The notes below the pieces were generated by a model. It was not told where the DNA came from, did not search any database, and saw only the letters and a list, made by a program, of their open reading frames with translations. Positions 15,903 to 24,107 of a stretch of 64,000 nucleotides of DNA are shown here, piece after piece. The DNA comes from Neorhizobium huautlense (lineage in GTDB: Bacteria > Pseudomonadota > Alphaproteobacteria > Rhizobiales > Rhizobiaceae). The stretch is taken from assembly GCF_030811685.1 (NCBI RefSeq), contig NZ_JAUSRF010000004.1:124001-188000 (forward strand), in the 5' to 3' direction. Both the position numbers and the translations under genes were made by a program. The stretch's first letter is position 1, and every line of letters begins with the position of its first letter.

Positions 15903-16862
15903 TCAGGCGGCCTTGCCTTCGACAAGCACCGCGCGGATGAGACCAAGCACCGCATCGGCATTGATGCCCGTGCAGGCGAACTGGCTCGGATGGCCATCCC
16001 AGTCTCCCGGCGGGAAGGTTTTGGCATCCGGCTTCTGGATCGTCATGCCATCGGCAATGCCACCGCAGACAACACGAATGGCGCCGCTGCGGGTCTCAAA
16101 CAGGTCAGGCCGCACCACGTAAACACAGGCGCAGCTGTCATGGATGACCATGCCGTCGCCGACGCGGTGGTTATAAAAGTCGATATAGAACTGCGAAAGG
16201 TCGTTCAGAAGCTGGACATCCTTGCCGCCCGCCTTCGCCATTTCGGCAAGATAGGTCCGCATCATCACCGTCTGCATGGTCACATCGAGACCAACGACGG
16301 TGACGCGCCAGGGAGCGGTGAAGACAAGATCGGCGGCTTCCGGATCACCAAAAATATTGGCCTCCGCCGCAGGCGTCACATTGCCGGGCACATCGAAAGC
16401 GCCCCCCATGACGACCACTTCCTTCACCAGCGCGGCGACTTCGGAATCGGCCTGAAGAACCAGCGCCAGATTGGTCATGCGACCAACAGCCACCAAAGTG
16501 ATCTCGCCCGGATTGGCGCGAACCGTATCGATGATGAACTGGTGAGCGGACCGCGGATCGGCCTTACGGCTGATCGTCTGCGGGATCTCGATATTGCCGA
16601 GGCCATTGTCACCGTGGATGAAGGTCGGCCAATGACCGTTCTTGCGCTTAGGATCGAATTTTTCACCTGAACCCTGCGCGATCGGCGCCTCGATGCCCCA
16701 CGCTTCGGCTAGGAAAAGCGCATTGCGGGTGGTGATATCGATCGGCGCATTGCCAATCGTGGTCGTGACGCCGACCAGATCGATCTCGGGATGACGATGC
16801 AGAAACAGCAGCGCCATCGCGTCGTCGACGCCGGGATCGGTATCAAAAATGACCTTGTGCAT
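15903..16862 (-). CDS. inosine-uridine preferring nucleoside hydrolase
   Basis: 319 residues. It cleaves ribonucleosides to base plus ribose for salvage. The calcium-binding N-terminal DTDPGVDDAMALLF (residues 7-20), HGDNGLGN and VVVMGGAFDVPGNVTPAAEANIFGDPEAA are the family hallmarks, with a further His/Asp in MVIHDSCA. Full length. It lies between the acpXL promoter and a divergent TSUP permease. Base specificity is not readable. Confidence 0.92.
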   Translation of the reverse strand: MHKVIFDTDPGVDDAMALLFLHRHPEIDLVGVTTTIGNAPIDITTRNALFLAEAWGIEAPIAQGSGEKFDPKRKNGHWPTFIHGDNGLGNIEIPQTISRKADPRSAHQFIIDTVRANPGEITLVAVGRMTNLALVLQADSEVAALVKEVVVMGGAFDVPGNVTPAAEANIFGDPEAADLVFTAPWRVTVVGLDVTMQTVMMRTYLAEMAKAGGKDVQLLNDLSQFYIDFYNHRVGDGMVIHDSCACVYVVRPDLFETRSGAIRVVCGGIADGMTIQKPDAKTFPPGDWDGHPSQFACTGINADAVLGLIRAVLVEGKAA

Positions 16863-17053
16863 GAAAACAGTTCCGGTTTTGAAAGGTGCGGCACCATAAC
16901 GCCGGAAAAAGGATGTGCAATCCCGTCACAGTGACCGGACGAAATCATCCACCGTACTGTGCGGCTGCTCGGCACCGTTGCGCAGCCTCCACTTCAGTGC
17001 CAGAACGCCGTCCGACATACTCCCGCCCTCCTCATTTTCGCAAAGACAAAACC

Positions 17054-17836
17054 TTGGAAATCGCCGCGCACCTCCTCATCGTCCTGTTTTTCGTGGCGGT
17101 CGTCGCCGGTTTTGTCGATTCGATCGCGGGTGGCGGTGGACTGATCACCATCCCATCCATGCTGATCGCCGGCATTCCTCCGCTCGATGCGCTCGGAACC
17201 AACAAGCTGCAGGGCATGTTCGGCGCGACATCCGCGACGATTTCCTATGCACGGCGTGGCCATGTGCAATTAAAGACGCAGTTGCCGATGGCGTTGATGG
17301 CACTGATCGGCGGCGGGGTTGGCGCATTGGTCGCCTCCATCGTGCCAACCAAAATCCTCGGCACGGCCATTCCGTTCCTGCTGATCGCCATCGGCCTGTT
17401 TTTCGCGCTCAAACCCAACCTTTCGGATGTCGACAGCCACCGTCGCATCACGCCCTTCCTGTTCGGCGCGACTTTCGTGCCGCTGATCGGGCTTTATGAC
17501 GGCGTGTTCGGTCCGGGCGCCGGCTCGTTCTACATGCTGGGTTTCGTGCTGCTGGCCGGTTTCGGCATGCTGAAGGCCACCGCCCATACCAAGCTGATCA
17601 ATCTCGGCTCCAATGTCGGCGGTTTCCTGATGTTTCTGGCAACCGGCTCGATCCTGTGGAAAGTCGGCATCGTCATGGGTATCGGCCAGTTCATCGGCGC
17701 GCAGATCGGCTCCAGCCTTGCCATGCGCATCGGCGCGAAGATCATCAAGCCGCTGCTGGTCATCTCCTGCTTTGCCATGGCGACCAAGCTGCTGGCGGAT
17801 CCCACACATCCGCTGCGCATCTGGCTGGGCTGGTAA
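17054..17836 (+). CDS. TSUP (TauE/SafE) family membrane transporter
   Basis: 260-residue membrane protein with about eight hydrophobic segments. The N-terminal repeat GFVDSIAGGGGLITIPSML and second-half DGVFGPGAGSFYML are the paired glycine-rich TSUP motifs. The family exports sulfite, sulfoacetate or related anions; the substrate here is unknown. I propose the TTG at 17054 because upstream sequence in frame is Cys/Arg/Pro-rich and not membrane-like; the start is the least certain point. The stop abuts the convergent cobU stop with no base between. Confidence 0.87.
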   Translation: MEIAAHLLIVLFFVAVVAGFVDSIAGGGGLITIPSMLIAGIPPLDALGTNKLQGMFGATSATISYARRGHVQLKTQLPMALMALIGGGVGALVASIVPTKILGTAIPFLLIAIGLFFALKPNLSDVDSHRRITPFLFGATFVPLIGLYDGVFGPGAGSFYMLGFVLLAGFGMLKATAHTKLINLGSNVGGFLMFLATGSILWKVGIVMGIGQFIGAQIGSSLAMRIGAKIIKPLLVISCFAMATKLLADPTHPLRIWLGW

Positions 17837-18361
17837 TCAGCCCTTCATCCTGAGCGACAGGCCGGCAGCCACGAAGTGAACCTCGTCTGCCACGGCTGCC
17901 ACCTGTTGATGCAGCCGCCCCGCATGATCGCGAAACGCCCGCGCCATCCTGTTATCCGGCACGATCCCCAACCCGACCTCGTTGGAAACGATGATCACCC
18001 GAGCCTTGGCACCGGCAATATGGGCGGCAAGCGACGCCGACTGGGCGTCGATCGTCTCTTCCGCTTCCATCATCAGATTGGTGACCCAGAGCGTCAGGCA
18101 ATCGACAAGGATCACGCGGTCCGCAGCGTCGAGCGCACGAAGCGTTCCGACCAGTTCGAGCGGCGCTTCATGTGTTTGCCACCCCTCGCCGCGCTGTACC
18201 TGATGTGCGCGGATACGCTCACGCATCTCGTCATCATAAGCGCGGCCGGTGGCAACGTAGTGCCGCTCCAGCCCACTCTCGAAAGCAAGTCTTTCAGCAA
18301 AGCCGGATTTGCCCGAACGCGCGCCACCCAGCACGAAAACAGAACCGTTTTTCGCAGTCAT
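17837..18361 (-). CDS. cobU: adenosylcobinamide kinase / guanylyltransferase
   Basis: 174-residue bifunctional enzyme (CobU, called CobP in pseudomonads and rhizobia) that phosphorylates adenosylcobinamide and then attaches GMP in coenzyme B12 assembly. P-loop [12 protein letters not shown], the guanylylated-His region [19 protein letters not shown] and [13 protein letters not shown] are all typical. The ATG at 18361 gives the normal length. No other cobalamin gene is in the window and I see no cobalamin-riboswitch core upstream. Confidence 0.93.
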   Translation of the reverse strand: MTAKNGSVFVLGGARSGKSGFAERLAFESGLERHYVATGRAYDDEMRERIRAHQVQRGEGWQTHEAPLELVGTLRALDAADRVILVDCLTLWVTNLMMEAEETIDAQSASLAAHIAGAKARVIIVSNEVGLGIVPDNRMARAFRDHAGRLHQQVAAVADEVHFVAAGLSLRMKG

Positions 18362-19322
18362 CGAGGGAAGTCCGGCGCTGAAGGTAAGAAAATTGCGCTG
18401 CCGGAGCATGAACACATGAAAGAGCGGACGATTCGTAGATTAAAGAGGCGTCCACCCGGGTTGATCATGGTTCTGCTCCGGCAGTCCGACCATTCCCGAC
18501 ATCCCCTGCCCGGCTGCGGAATGCAGCGCCGTCAACAGGATCGGCAGGATGGTGGTCTTACATGCTCGGCATCAGCCGAGTGTTTGATTCTTGTAATGGC
18601 CTGCATGGTCTTATTGCCGGGTTCGGCTGTCAATCACCATTGGCCGAAAACAACTTTTCCTGATTGGGAACGAATGCCAAAACAGCGGCAGATCGATCGT
18701 TTTACGCGACGCGGCAAAACGATCGAGAAAAAGGTCCGGTACGCACAACCCAATCCGGACCTGTTGGCGACGATGTCGCGAATGCATAGATACAGTCACA
18801 TTCTTACCGGATCGTTATCTCCAGACCTTCTCGCCTGCTTCCAATCAAACTTTTTCGATAAAAAATTCCTGGCCTTTCCAATCTCCATTTCGCGTTACAC
18901 CGGCCGACCGATGGCGCGGAAAGAACAGCCGGCGTCAAAGCTGGATGATGACATTTGGTACAAGTCTGCTTTCAAAGCACCGTCCCTCATGAATGCGCCC
19001 AGCGGATCTGCAAATTGCACAATTCTTTGCCAAAACCGACGCAAGCCATGCACAAACATGACAACTGGCTCGTACATGCCCTGGCACCGTTTTGAGCAGA
19101 AACAGTTGATTTTCGTCATAAAAGACGTAGCGTCATGGCGCTGATACATGAATTGCCGAATATCTGCGGTCAGACACCGCCAAAAGGGCGCATGCGAAAA
19201 CAGCAAACCGGCTTACGCTCTCAAGTCGGCATCGCGCCAGAACTGATCGGAGCCCGGCCAAGGCAGTAGACCGGCGACCTCCAGACGCGAACACTGCGAT
19301 TGAGACTGGGAGGTCTTGGACA
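18362..19322. other. 960-base stretch without a recognised gene
   Basis: A long open frame crosses this region on the plus strand but is antisense to cobU at its beginning, and its translation (Cys/Arg/Met-rich) resembles no family I know. A short hairpin CTCGGC-ATCA-GCCGAG (18565-18580) is followed by TGTTTGATTCTT and may be a terminator. The right part (18600-19100) is more AT-rich than the surroundings. The last 60 bases supply the ribosome site (GGGAGG) of the ProX-like gene. No function assigned. Confidence 0.5.
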
Positions 19323-20321
19323 ATGAAAACCCTTCTCGCATCCGCCGCCGTCGGTATCGGCCTATATGCCATGTCAGGCTCCGCGCAGGCTGCCGATTGC
19401 GGCAGCATATCGATTGCGGAGATGAACTGGGCCTCGGCCGGCGTTGCCGCTCAGGTCGACAAGATCATTCTTGAAGAGGGTTATGGCTGTTCGGTGGAAA
19501 TCGTCACCGGCGACACGATGCCGACCTTCACCTCGATGAATGAAAAAGCACAGCCGGACATGGCGCCGGAATTCTGGATCAATGCCGTGCGCACACCGCT
19601 GGATGCAGCCGTGAAAGAAGGCCGCCTGATCGAAGCTGCCGAAATTCTGGCGGACGGCGCCGTCGAAGGCTGGTGGATCCCCAAATTCCTGGCCGACGCA
19701 CACCCCGACATAAAGACGGTTGAGGATGCGCTGAAACATCCGGAACTCTTCCCTGCCCCCGAAGATCCTTCCAAGGGCGCTGTCTACAATTGCCCGTCGG
19801 GCTGGAATTGTCAGGTTTCAACGTCGAACCTCTACCGGGCCATCGGCGCCAAGGACAAGGGGTTCGATCTCGTCGATACCGGCTCGGCCGCCGGTCTCGA
19901 TGGCTCGATTGCCAACGCCTTTGAAAAGAAGACCGGCTGGCTCGGTTATTATTGGGCACCGACGCCGATCATGGGCAAATACGAAATGGTCAAACTGTCC
20001 TTCGGCGTGCCGCACAACAAGGCGGACTGGGATGCCTGCACCTCCGTGCCGGATTGCCCGGCGCCAAAGGTCAATTCCTATCCAACCTCACAGGCATTTA
20101 CCATCGCCACCAAAAGCTTTGCCGACAAGGCCGGAGTCGCCATGGATTATGTGAAAGCCCGCAAATGGGGCAATGCCACGGTCAACAGCATCCTCGCCTG
20201 GCAGGACGAAAACCAGGGCACAAACGAGGACGCCGCCAAACATTTCCTCGAGGAAAACGAGGACATCTGGACCAAGTGGGTCGCGCCTGATGTCGCTGAA
20301 AAGGTCAAGGCCGCACTCTAA
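19323..20321 (+). CDS. ProU-type ABC transporter substrate-binding protein
   Basis: 332 residues with a signal peptide (MKTLLASAAVGIGLYAMSGSAQA) and an OpuAC-type ligand-binding domain. Mature sequence begins ADCGSISIAEMNWASAG. Aromatic residues suited to a quaternary-ammonium cage recur (EFWIN, EGWWIPKF, GWLGYYWAPTP). Two disulfide-capable pairs are visible (CPSGWNC; CTSVPDC). It is the first gene of a three-gene importer. Glycine betaine, proline betaine, choline or histidine are all possible ligands in this family; I cannot choose among them. Confidence 0.88.
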   Translation: MKTLLASAAVGIGLYAMSGSAQAADCGSISIAEMNWASAGVAAQVDKIILEEGYGCSVEIVTGDTMPTFTSMNEKAQPDMAPEFWINAVRTPLDAAVKEGRLIEAAEILADGAVEGWWIPKFLADAHPDIKTVEDALKHPELFPAPEDPSKGAVYNCPSGWNCQVSTSNLYRAIGAKDKGFDLVDTGSAAGLDGSIANAFEKKTGWLGYYWAPTPIMGKYEMVKLSFGVPHNKADWDACTSVPDCPAPKVNSYPTSQAFTIATKSFADKAGVAMDYVKARKWGNATVNSILAWQDENQGTNEDAAKHFLEENEDIWTKWVAPDVAEKVKAAL

Positions 20322-20438
20322 GCCGGTCGTCTCTCGCGATCCGCAAGAAATAGTCATCGGGGTGGCAGCCGCCCCGATGCCGGGCCAATGGCAACAGATG
20401 CTCGTGGCCGGCCTGCCTATAAAAACAAGGGGGAAGAC

Positions 20439-21347
20439 ATGGCGAATTGCAGCTTCATGCCCGATGTCCTCTGTCGCTTTCCGTCCATCGGCGACAGCTC
20501 GATCCGCATGGCGCGAAAAGTCATCGATGACGGCTTCAAGGGCCTCGTGCGTGAATACGGTTATGTCATCGACGCCGTCGTGCAGCCGCTGCAATGGTTC
20601 CTGAACTATCTCGAGCGGCTGTTTTCCAGTTCCCCCTGGTTCATCGTGCTGATCATCATGCTGGCGATCGTCTATCTTGCCAGCCGCAGGATCGGCATCA
20701 CGGTCGGGACAGCTATCGGCATGTTGCTGATCGGGGTCGTCGGCTTGTGGGAGGATACGATGGTCACGCTTGCCATCGTCACCGTCTCCACGCTGATCGC
20801 CATCGTCATCGGCCTGCCGATCGGCATCCTGATGGCGCGTTCCGAGCGGATACAGGGCATGATCAATCCCGTGCTCGACGTGATGCAGACCCTGCCGAGC
20901 TTCGTTTACCTGATCCCGGTTGTGGTCATATTCGGCATCGGCAAGGTGCCGGGCTTGATCGCAGTCGTCATCTATGCCGTACCGCCGATGATCCGCCTCA
21001 CCAATCTCGGCATCCGCCTCGTCGACAAGGAAGTGCTGGAGGCGGCTGATGCTTTCGGTTCTTCGTCCCGGCAAAAGCTTTGGAACGTGCAGATGCCGCT
21101 GGCCCTGCCGACCATCATGGCCGGCATCAACCAGACGATCATGATGTCGCTTGCCATGGTGGTCGTCGCCTCCATGGTGGGCGTCGGCGGGCTGGGGCGA
21201 AACACCCTGCAGGCCATCAACAACCAATTCTTCACGTTCGGCTTCATGAACGGTTTTGCGCTGGTGGTGATCGCCATCATCTTCGACCGTGCCAGCCAGG
21301 CTTTTGGCAAACGGCTGCAGAAACATTCGGAGGTCGTCCATGGCTAG
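20439..21347 (+). CDS. ProU-type ABC transporter permease
   Basis: 302-residue inner-membrane subunit (ProW/OpuAB type) with a 65-residue cytoplasmic N-terminal extension before about seven membrane segments. The EAA loop that contacts the ATPase reads EAADAFGSSSRQKLWNVQMPLALPTIMAGINQ in two halves. The start ATG at 20439 follows AAGGGGGAAGAC; an earlier in-frame start is less likely. Its 3' end overlaps the ATPase gene by 8 bases, indicating coupling. Confidence 0.9.
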   Translation: MANCSFMPDVLCRFPSIGDSSIRMARKVIDDGFKGLVREYGYVIDAVVQPLQWFLNYLERLFSSSPWFIVLIIMLAIVYLASRRIGITVGTAIGMLLIGVVGLWEDTMVTLAIVTVSTLIAIVIGLPIGILMARSERIQGMINPVLDVMQTLPSFVYLIPVVVIFGIGKVPGLIAVVIYAVPPMIRLTNLGIRLVDKEVLEAADAFGSSSRQKLWNVQMPLALPTIMAGINQTIMMSLAMVVVASMVGVGGLGRNTLQAINNQFFTFGFMNGFALVVIAIIFDRASQAFGKRLQKHSEVVHG

Positions 21348-22398
21348 CCACGGCATTGAAATCAAAAACCTCTACAAGATCTTTGGCCAAAACGGCCGAG
21401 ACTATATCGACGCCGTCCATCAGGGCATGTCGAAAAGCGAACTGATCGAAAAACACGGCCATGTGCTTGGTCTGAAAGACATCAACATCTCCATGCCGGC
21501 CGGCAGCATTACCGTCGTCATGGGCCTGTCCGGCTCGGGCAAGTCCACCCTGATCCGCCATATCAACCGGCTGATCGAACCGACATCCGGCGAACTGATT
21601 TATGATGGCGCCGACATCTGCCAGATGAACGAGACGGCGCTGCGCGATTTCCGGCGCCACAAGACGGCGATGGTGTTTCAGAAATTCGCGCTTCTACCGC
21701 ACCGAACCGTTCTCGAAAACACCGTGTACGGCCTCGACATTCAGGGTGTTGCGCGCGCCGAAAGCACACAAAAAGCCCAGCGCTGGATCGATCGCGTCGG
21801 GCTTTCCGGCTTCGAGGACCGGTATCCGAACCAGCTGTCCGGCGGCATGCAGCAGCGCGTCGGCCTTGCCCGGGCGCTCACCAATGATGCCGACATTCTC
21901 CTGATGGACGAGGCCTATTCGGCACTCGACCCGCTCATCCGCGTCGACATGCAGAGCGTGCTTCTGGAAATACAGGCGGAACTGAAAAAGACGGTCGTCT
22001 TCATCACGCACGATCTCGATGAAGCTCTGAGGCTCGGCGACAAGATCGCCATCCTGCGCGATGGCCAGATGATCCAGCAGGGCACCGGCCAGGACATAGT
22101 CCTCAACCCTGCTGACGATTACATCAGCGCCTTCGTCAAGGAGGTCAATCGCGGTCGCGTCATTCGGCTCGAAACGATCATGCGGGCACTTGGGCCGGGA
22201 CTGGGACCGGAAGGCCTGCCGCTTCCAGGCACGATGACACTGGAGAACGCGGCCAAGGAAATGACATCCGCCAATCAAACGACGGCTCACGTCATCGATC
22301 AGGCCGGAAAGCCTGTCGGCTCTGTCGATCTCCAGGGCATCATCGCCGCCATGGTGACGCCGACCAGCCACAAGTCCGCCCGCATGGCAGCAGAATAG
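21340..22398 (+). CDS. ProU-type ABC transporter ATP-binding protein
   Basis: 352-residue ATPase of the ProV/OpuAA type. The N-terminal leader (IEIKNLYKIFG...ELIEKHGHVLGLKDI) is characteristic of ProV. Walker A is GLSGSGKST, signature LSGGMQQR, Walker B ILLMDEAYSALDP, with the switch His in FITHDLDEAL. The C-terminal part after about residue 270 is shortened relative to a full tandem CBS module (VNRGRVIRLETIM, then AHVIDQAGKPVGSVDLQGI), so regulation by ionic strength through CBS domains is uncertain. Confidence 0.92.
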   Translation: MASHGIEIKNLYKIFGQNGRDYIDAVHQGMSKSELIEKHGHVLGLKDINISMPAGSITVVMGLSGSGKSTLIRHINRLIEPTSGELIYDGADICQMNETALRDFRRHKTAMVFQKFALLPHRTVLENTVYGLDIQGVARAESTQKAQRWIDRVGLSGFEDRYPNQLSGGMQQRVGLARALTNDADILLMDEAYSALDPLIRVDMQSVLLEIQAELKKTVVFITHDLDEALRLGDKIAILRDGQMIQQGTGQDIVLNPADDYISAFVKEVNRGRVIRLETIMRALGPGLGPEGLPLPGTMTLENAAKEMTSANQTTAHVIDQAGKPVGSVDLQGIIAAMVTPTSHKSARMAAE

Positions 22399-22505
22399 GC
22401 ACCCGACGAAACGAGTACTGGAGAACCGCCGCCAAACCATGTCCGCAAGCCCCGACGGACTTGAAATGGTCAAGCGCCTCCGCCAAAAAAGCCGCAGGGA
22501 ATCAC

Positions 22506-22528
22506 CGGATGGCGGCGAATGCCATCCG
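22506..22528. repeat. perfect hairpin upstream of a small hypothetical gene
   Basis: CGGATGGC (22506-22513) and GCCATCCG (22521-22528) around a 7-base loop. No U-tract follows, so it is not a standard terminator for the importer operon; it may stabilise the mRNA end or act in the leader of the next gene. Confidence 0.5.
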
Positions 22529-22550
22529 CTTGGCGGCTAAGGGGCATGAC

Positions 22551-22901
22551 ATGGGCAATATTTCTCCGATCGGAAACCGCGAGACGGTGGCAGACGGACT
22601 GCAATCTTTTTCCGCCGAAAACCAGGCCTGGCTGGTGCTGCTGATGGAAAGCCCCGCCAATGACGACATCATTCTGGACGGCTTGCATCTTCACCTCGAC
22701 CGGGCGAGCGAAGCACGCTTCCTGAACTCGATGAAGCTCGAGCAATGCGGAGAATGGGTGGGCAGACATGCACCCGCACGCCTGCAGATCCGCCTCAGCG
22801 AGGCAGCGCGTTCGAGCCAGCATCCGGCCTATGGCGCATTCCGCAACGGCCTTTCCAGATCGGGTGGCCTTGAGCGCGCCTACCCGAAATCACCGGTCTG
22901 A
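22551..22901 (+). CDS. hypothetical protein
   Basis: 116 residues starting MGNISPIGNRETVADGLQSF, with an AAGGGG ribosome site 7 bases upstream. The middle (ENQAWLVLLMESPANDDIILDGLHLHLDRASEARFLNSM) looks like a folded helical domain; the C-terminal third is basic and less convincing. I recognise no family. A bidirectional terminator starts 35 bases after the stop, which supports real transcription on this strand. It follows the ProU operon after 150 bases and could be its distal gene. Confidence 0.5.
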   Translation: MGNISPIGNRETVADGLQSFSAENQAWLVLLMESPANDDIILDGLHLHLDRASEARFLNSMKLEQCGEWVGRHAPARLQIRLSEAARSSQHPAYGAFRNGLSRSGGLERAYPKSPV

Positions 22902-22935
22902 TTGCACCGGCAAGATATCGGTTTTAAAAAGAACA

Positions 22936-22971
22936 GGCGGCCCGGAGCATTCCCTCCGAGCCGCCATTTTT
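22936..22971. terminator. bidirectional terminator
   Basis: GGCGGC-C-CGGAG pairs with CTCCG-A-GCCGCC (22936-22947 with 22954-22965, one mismatch). ATTTTT follows on the plus strand, and on the minus strand TGTTCTTTTT follows. It serves the plus-strand hypothetical gene and the minus-strand entericidin gene. Confidence 0.8.
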
Positions 22972-22983
22972 ATGGGCGAAAAA

Positions 22984-23145
22984 TCAGCGGCTAGCGGCGC
23001 GGTCCACATCGCGGCCGGCAGACTGCGTGGCGTCCACGGCATTGGCGGTGTCCCGGCCCATGCCGCGAATGGTGTTGCCGCAGGAGCTCAGGGCGAGCAT
23101 GGCAACAAGGGTAGCGCCGAGTACGGTCACGGTTCCGATTTTCAT
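22984..23145 (-). CDS. entericidin-family small lipoprotein
   Basis: 53 residues read on the minus strand: MKIGTVTVLGATLVAMLAL, then the lipobox LSSC with Cys22 as the lipidation site. The mature part is short and polar (GNTIRGMGRDTANAVDATQS and RDVDRAASR). The sequence CGNTIRGMGRDT is the entericidin A/B signature. These are outer-membrane-associated lipoproteins named after an E. coli toxin-antidote pair; in alphaproteobacteria they are usually single and of unknown role. The start has AGCTTCCCACC upstream, a weak site. Terminated by the hairpin just downstream. Confidence 0.85.
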   Translation of the reverse strand: MKIGTVTVLGATLVAMLALSSCGNTIRGMGRDTANAVDATQSAGRDVDRAASR

Positions 23146-23313
23146 GGTGGGAAGCTCCGAAAGATATCAATTGGTTGCATATCGCGCCCGGGTAACGCCC
23201 CACTTCACGAAAGGTTCAGGCGCCAGTACAATTTATTTCACATGCCATCGATCTAACGCTTTTTTCACGGCCCAAAGCTCACACTGCAAGCCTTGCCAGC
23301 GAGGTATTCGTGC

Positions 23314-24093
23314 ATGAGCCAGGCCCTTCCTTTCCCAAGCGTGATAGTCATGACCGCGGGCGGCGCCAATCCGCAGGTGATGATCAATGCGCTCAAGACA
23401 CACTGGCCGGATCTCCACATCATCGAGGAACAGCCGGAGAGCAAAAAGGCTGTCCTGCAACGCCGGGCAAAACGCCTGGGATGGTTGACGGCAGTGGGTC
23501 AACTCGCAACGATGATCGCCTCGCGGTTCGGCAAAAATGTCGCCGCACGTCGCACGAAAAATATTCTGGCAACATACGGGCAATCGGCGGCTGTGGATCC
23601 GTCGATCCCCATCCATCACGTCGAAAGCCTGAATGGCAGCGAATGCCACGCGCTGATCGCAAAATTGCGGCCAAAGGTGTTTTTTACGATCTCATGCCGC
23701 CTTCTGTCGAAGGATACGCTTGCTGCATGCCCCTGCCAGATCATCAACTTCCATGCCGGAATCAACCCGACCTATCGCGGCCAGATGGGCGGATATTGGG
23801 CTCTGGTCGAAAATGACGCGGAAAATTTTGGTGCAACGATCCATCTGGTGGACGCCGGCACGGATACAGGCGGCACGCTCTACGAAAAGCGGATCACGCC
23901 GGGCAAAGGCGATTTCATTGCCACATACCCGATGCTCATGACCGCGGCCTCGACCGATATGGCCATAAACGCGGTCAGGGACGTACTGGCCGGAAGCATT
24001 GCTGTCCGAAAACAGTCCGGTCGCTCCGTCCTGCGCTTTCCGCCGCCAATCTGGACATGGCTCTGGAACGGCCTCACCAAAGGCATCTGGTAA
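23314..24093 (+). CDS. formyltransferase-family protein
   Basis: 259 residues of the PurN/Fmt formyltransferase fold. The catalytic region reads IINFHAGINPTYRGQMGGYWAL (Asn and His of the N-x-H triad) and the partner Asp is in HLVDAGTDTGGTLYEKR. The N-terminal 100 residues differ from PurN: a nucleotide-fold start (VIVMTAGGANPQVMINAL) and a basic linker with LQRRAKRLGW. It is too short for Fmt and lacks the ArnA sugar domain. The substrate is therefore open: an amino-sugar or other small amine is possible. GAGG lies nine bases before the ATG. Confidence 0.85.
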   Translation: MSQALPFPSVIVMTAGGANPQVMINALKTHWPDLHIIEEQPESKKAVLQRRAKRLGWLTAVGQLATMIASRFGKNVAARRTKNILATYGQSAAVDPSIPIHHVESLNGSECHALIAKLRPKVFFTISCRLLSKDTLAACPCQIINFHAGINPTYRGQMGGYWALVENDAENFGATIHLVDAGTDTGGTLYEKRITPGKGDFIATYPMLMTAASTDMAINAVRDVLAGSIAVRKQSGRSVLRFPPPIWTWLWNGLTKGIW

Positions 24094-24107
24094 TCGCGAC
24101 TGCCGTC

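Noticed and set aside
18362-18620. Cobalamin riboswitch upstream of cobU
   Set aside because: I looked for the conserved B12-box and core pieces on the minus strand and found none.
17876-19144. 422-codon open frame on the plus strand
   Set aside because: The first 480 bases are antisense to cobU, which has clear motifs. The remaining translation is Cys/Arg/Met-rich with no domain, and there is no ribosome site.
20088-21365. 425-codon minus-strand frame
   Set aside because: Antisense to the ProW-type permease; its His/Asp-rich translation is the usual reflection of a membrane-protein gene.
22470-22823. 117-codon minus-strand frame opposite the hypothetical gene
   Set aside because: No ribosome site. 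The plus-strand frame has one, and the terminator geometry also fits plus-strand transcription.
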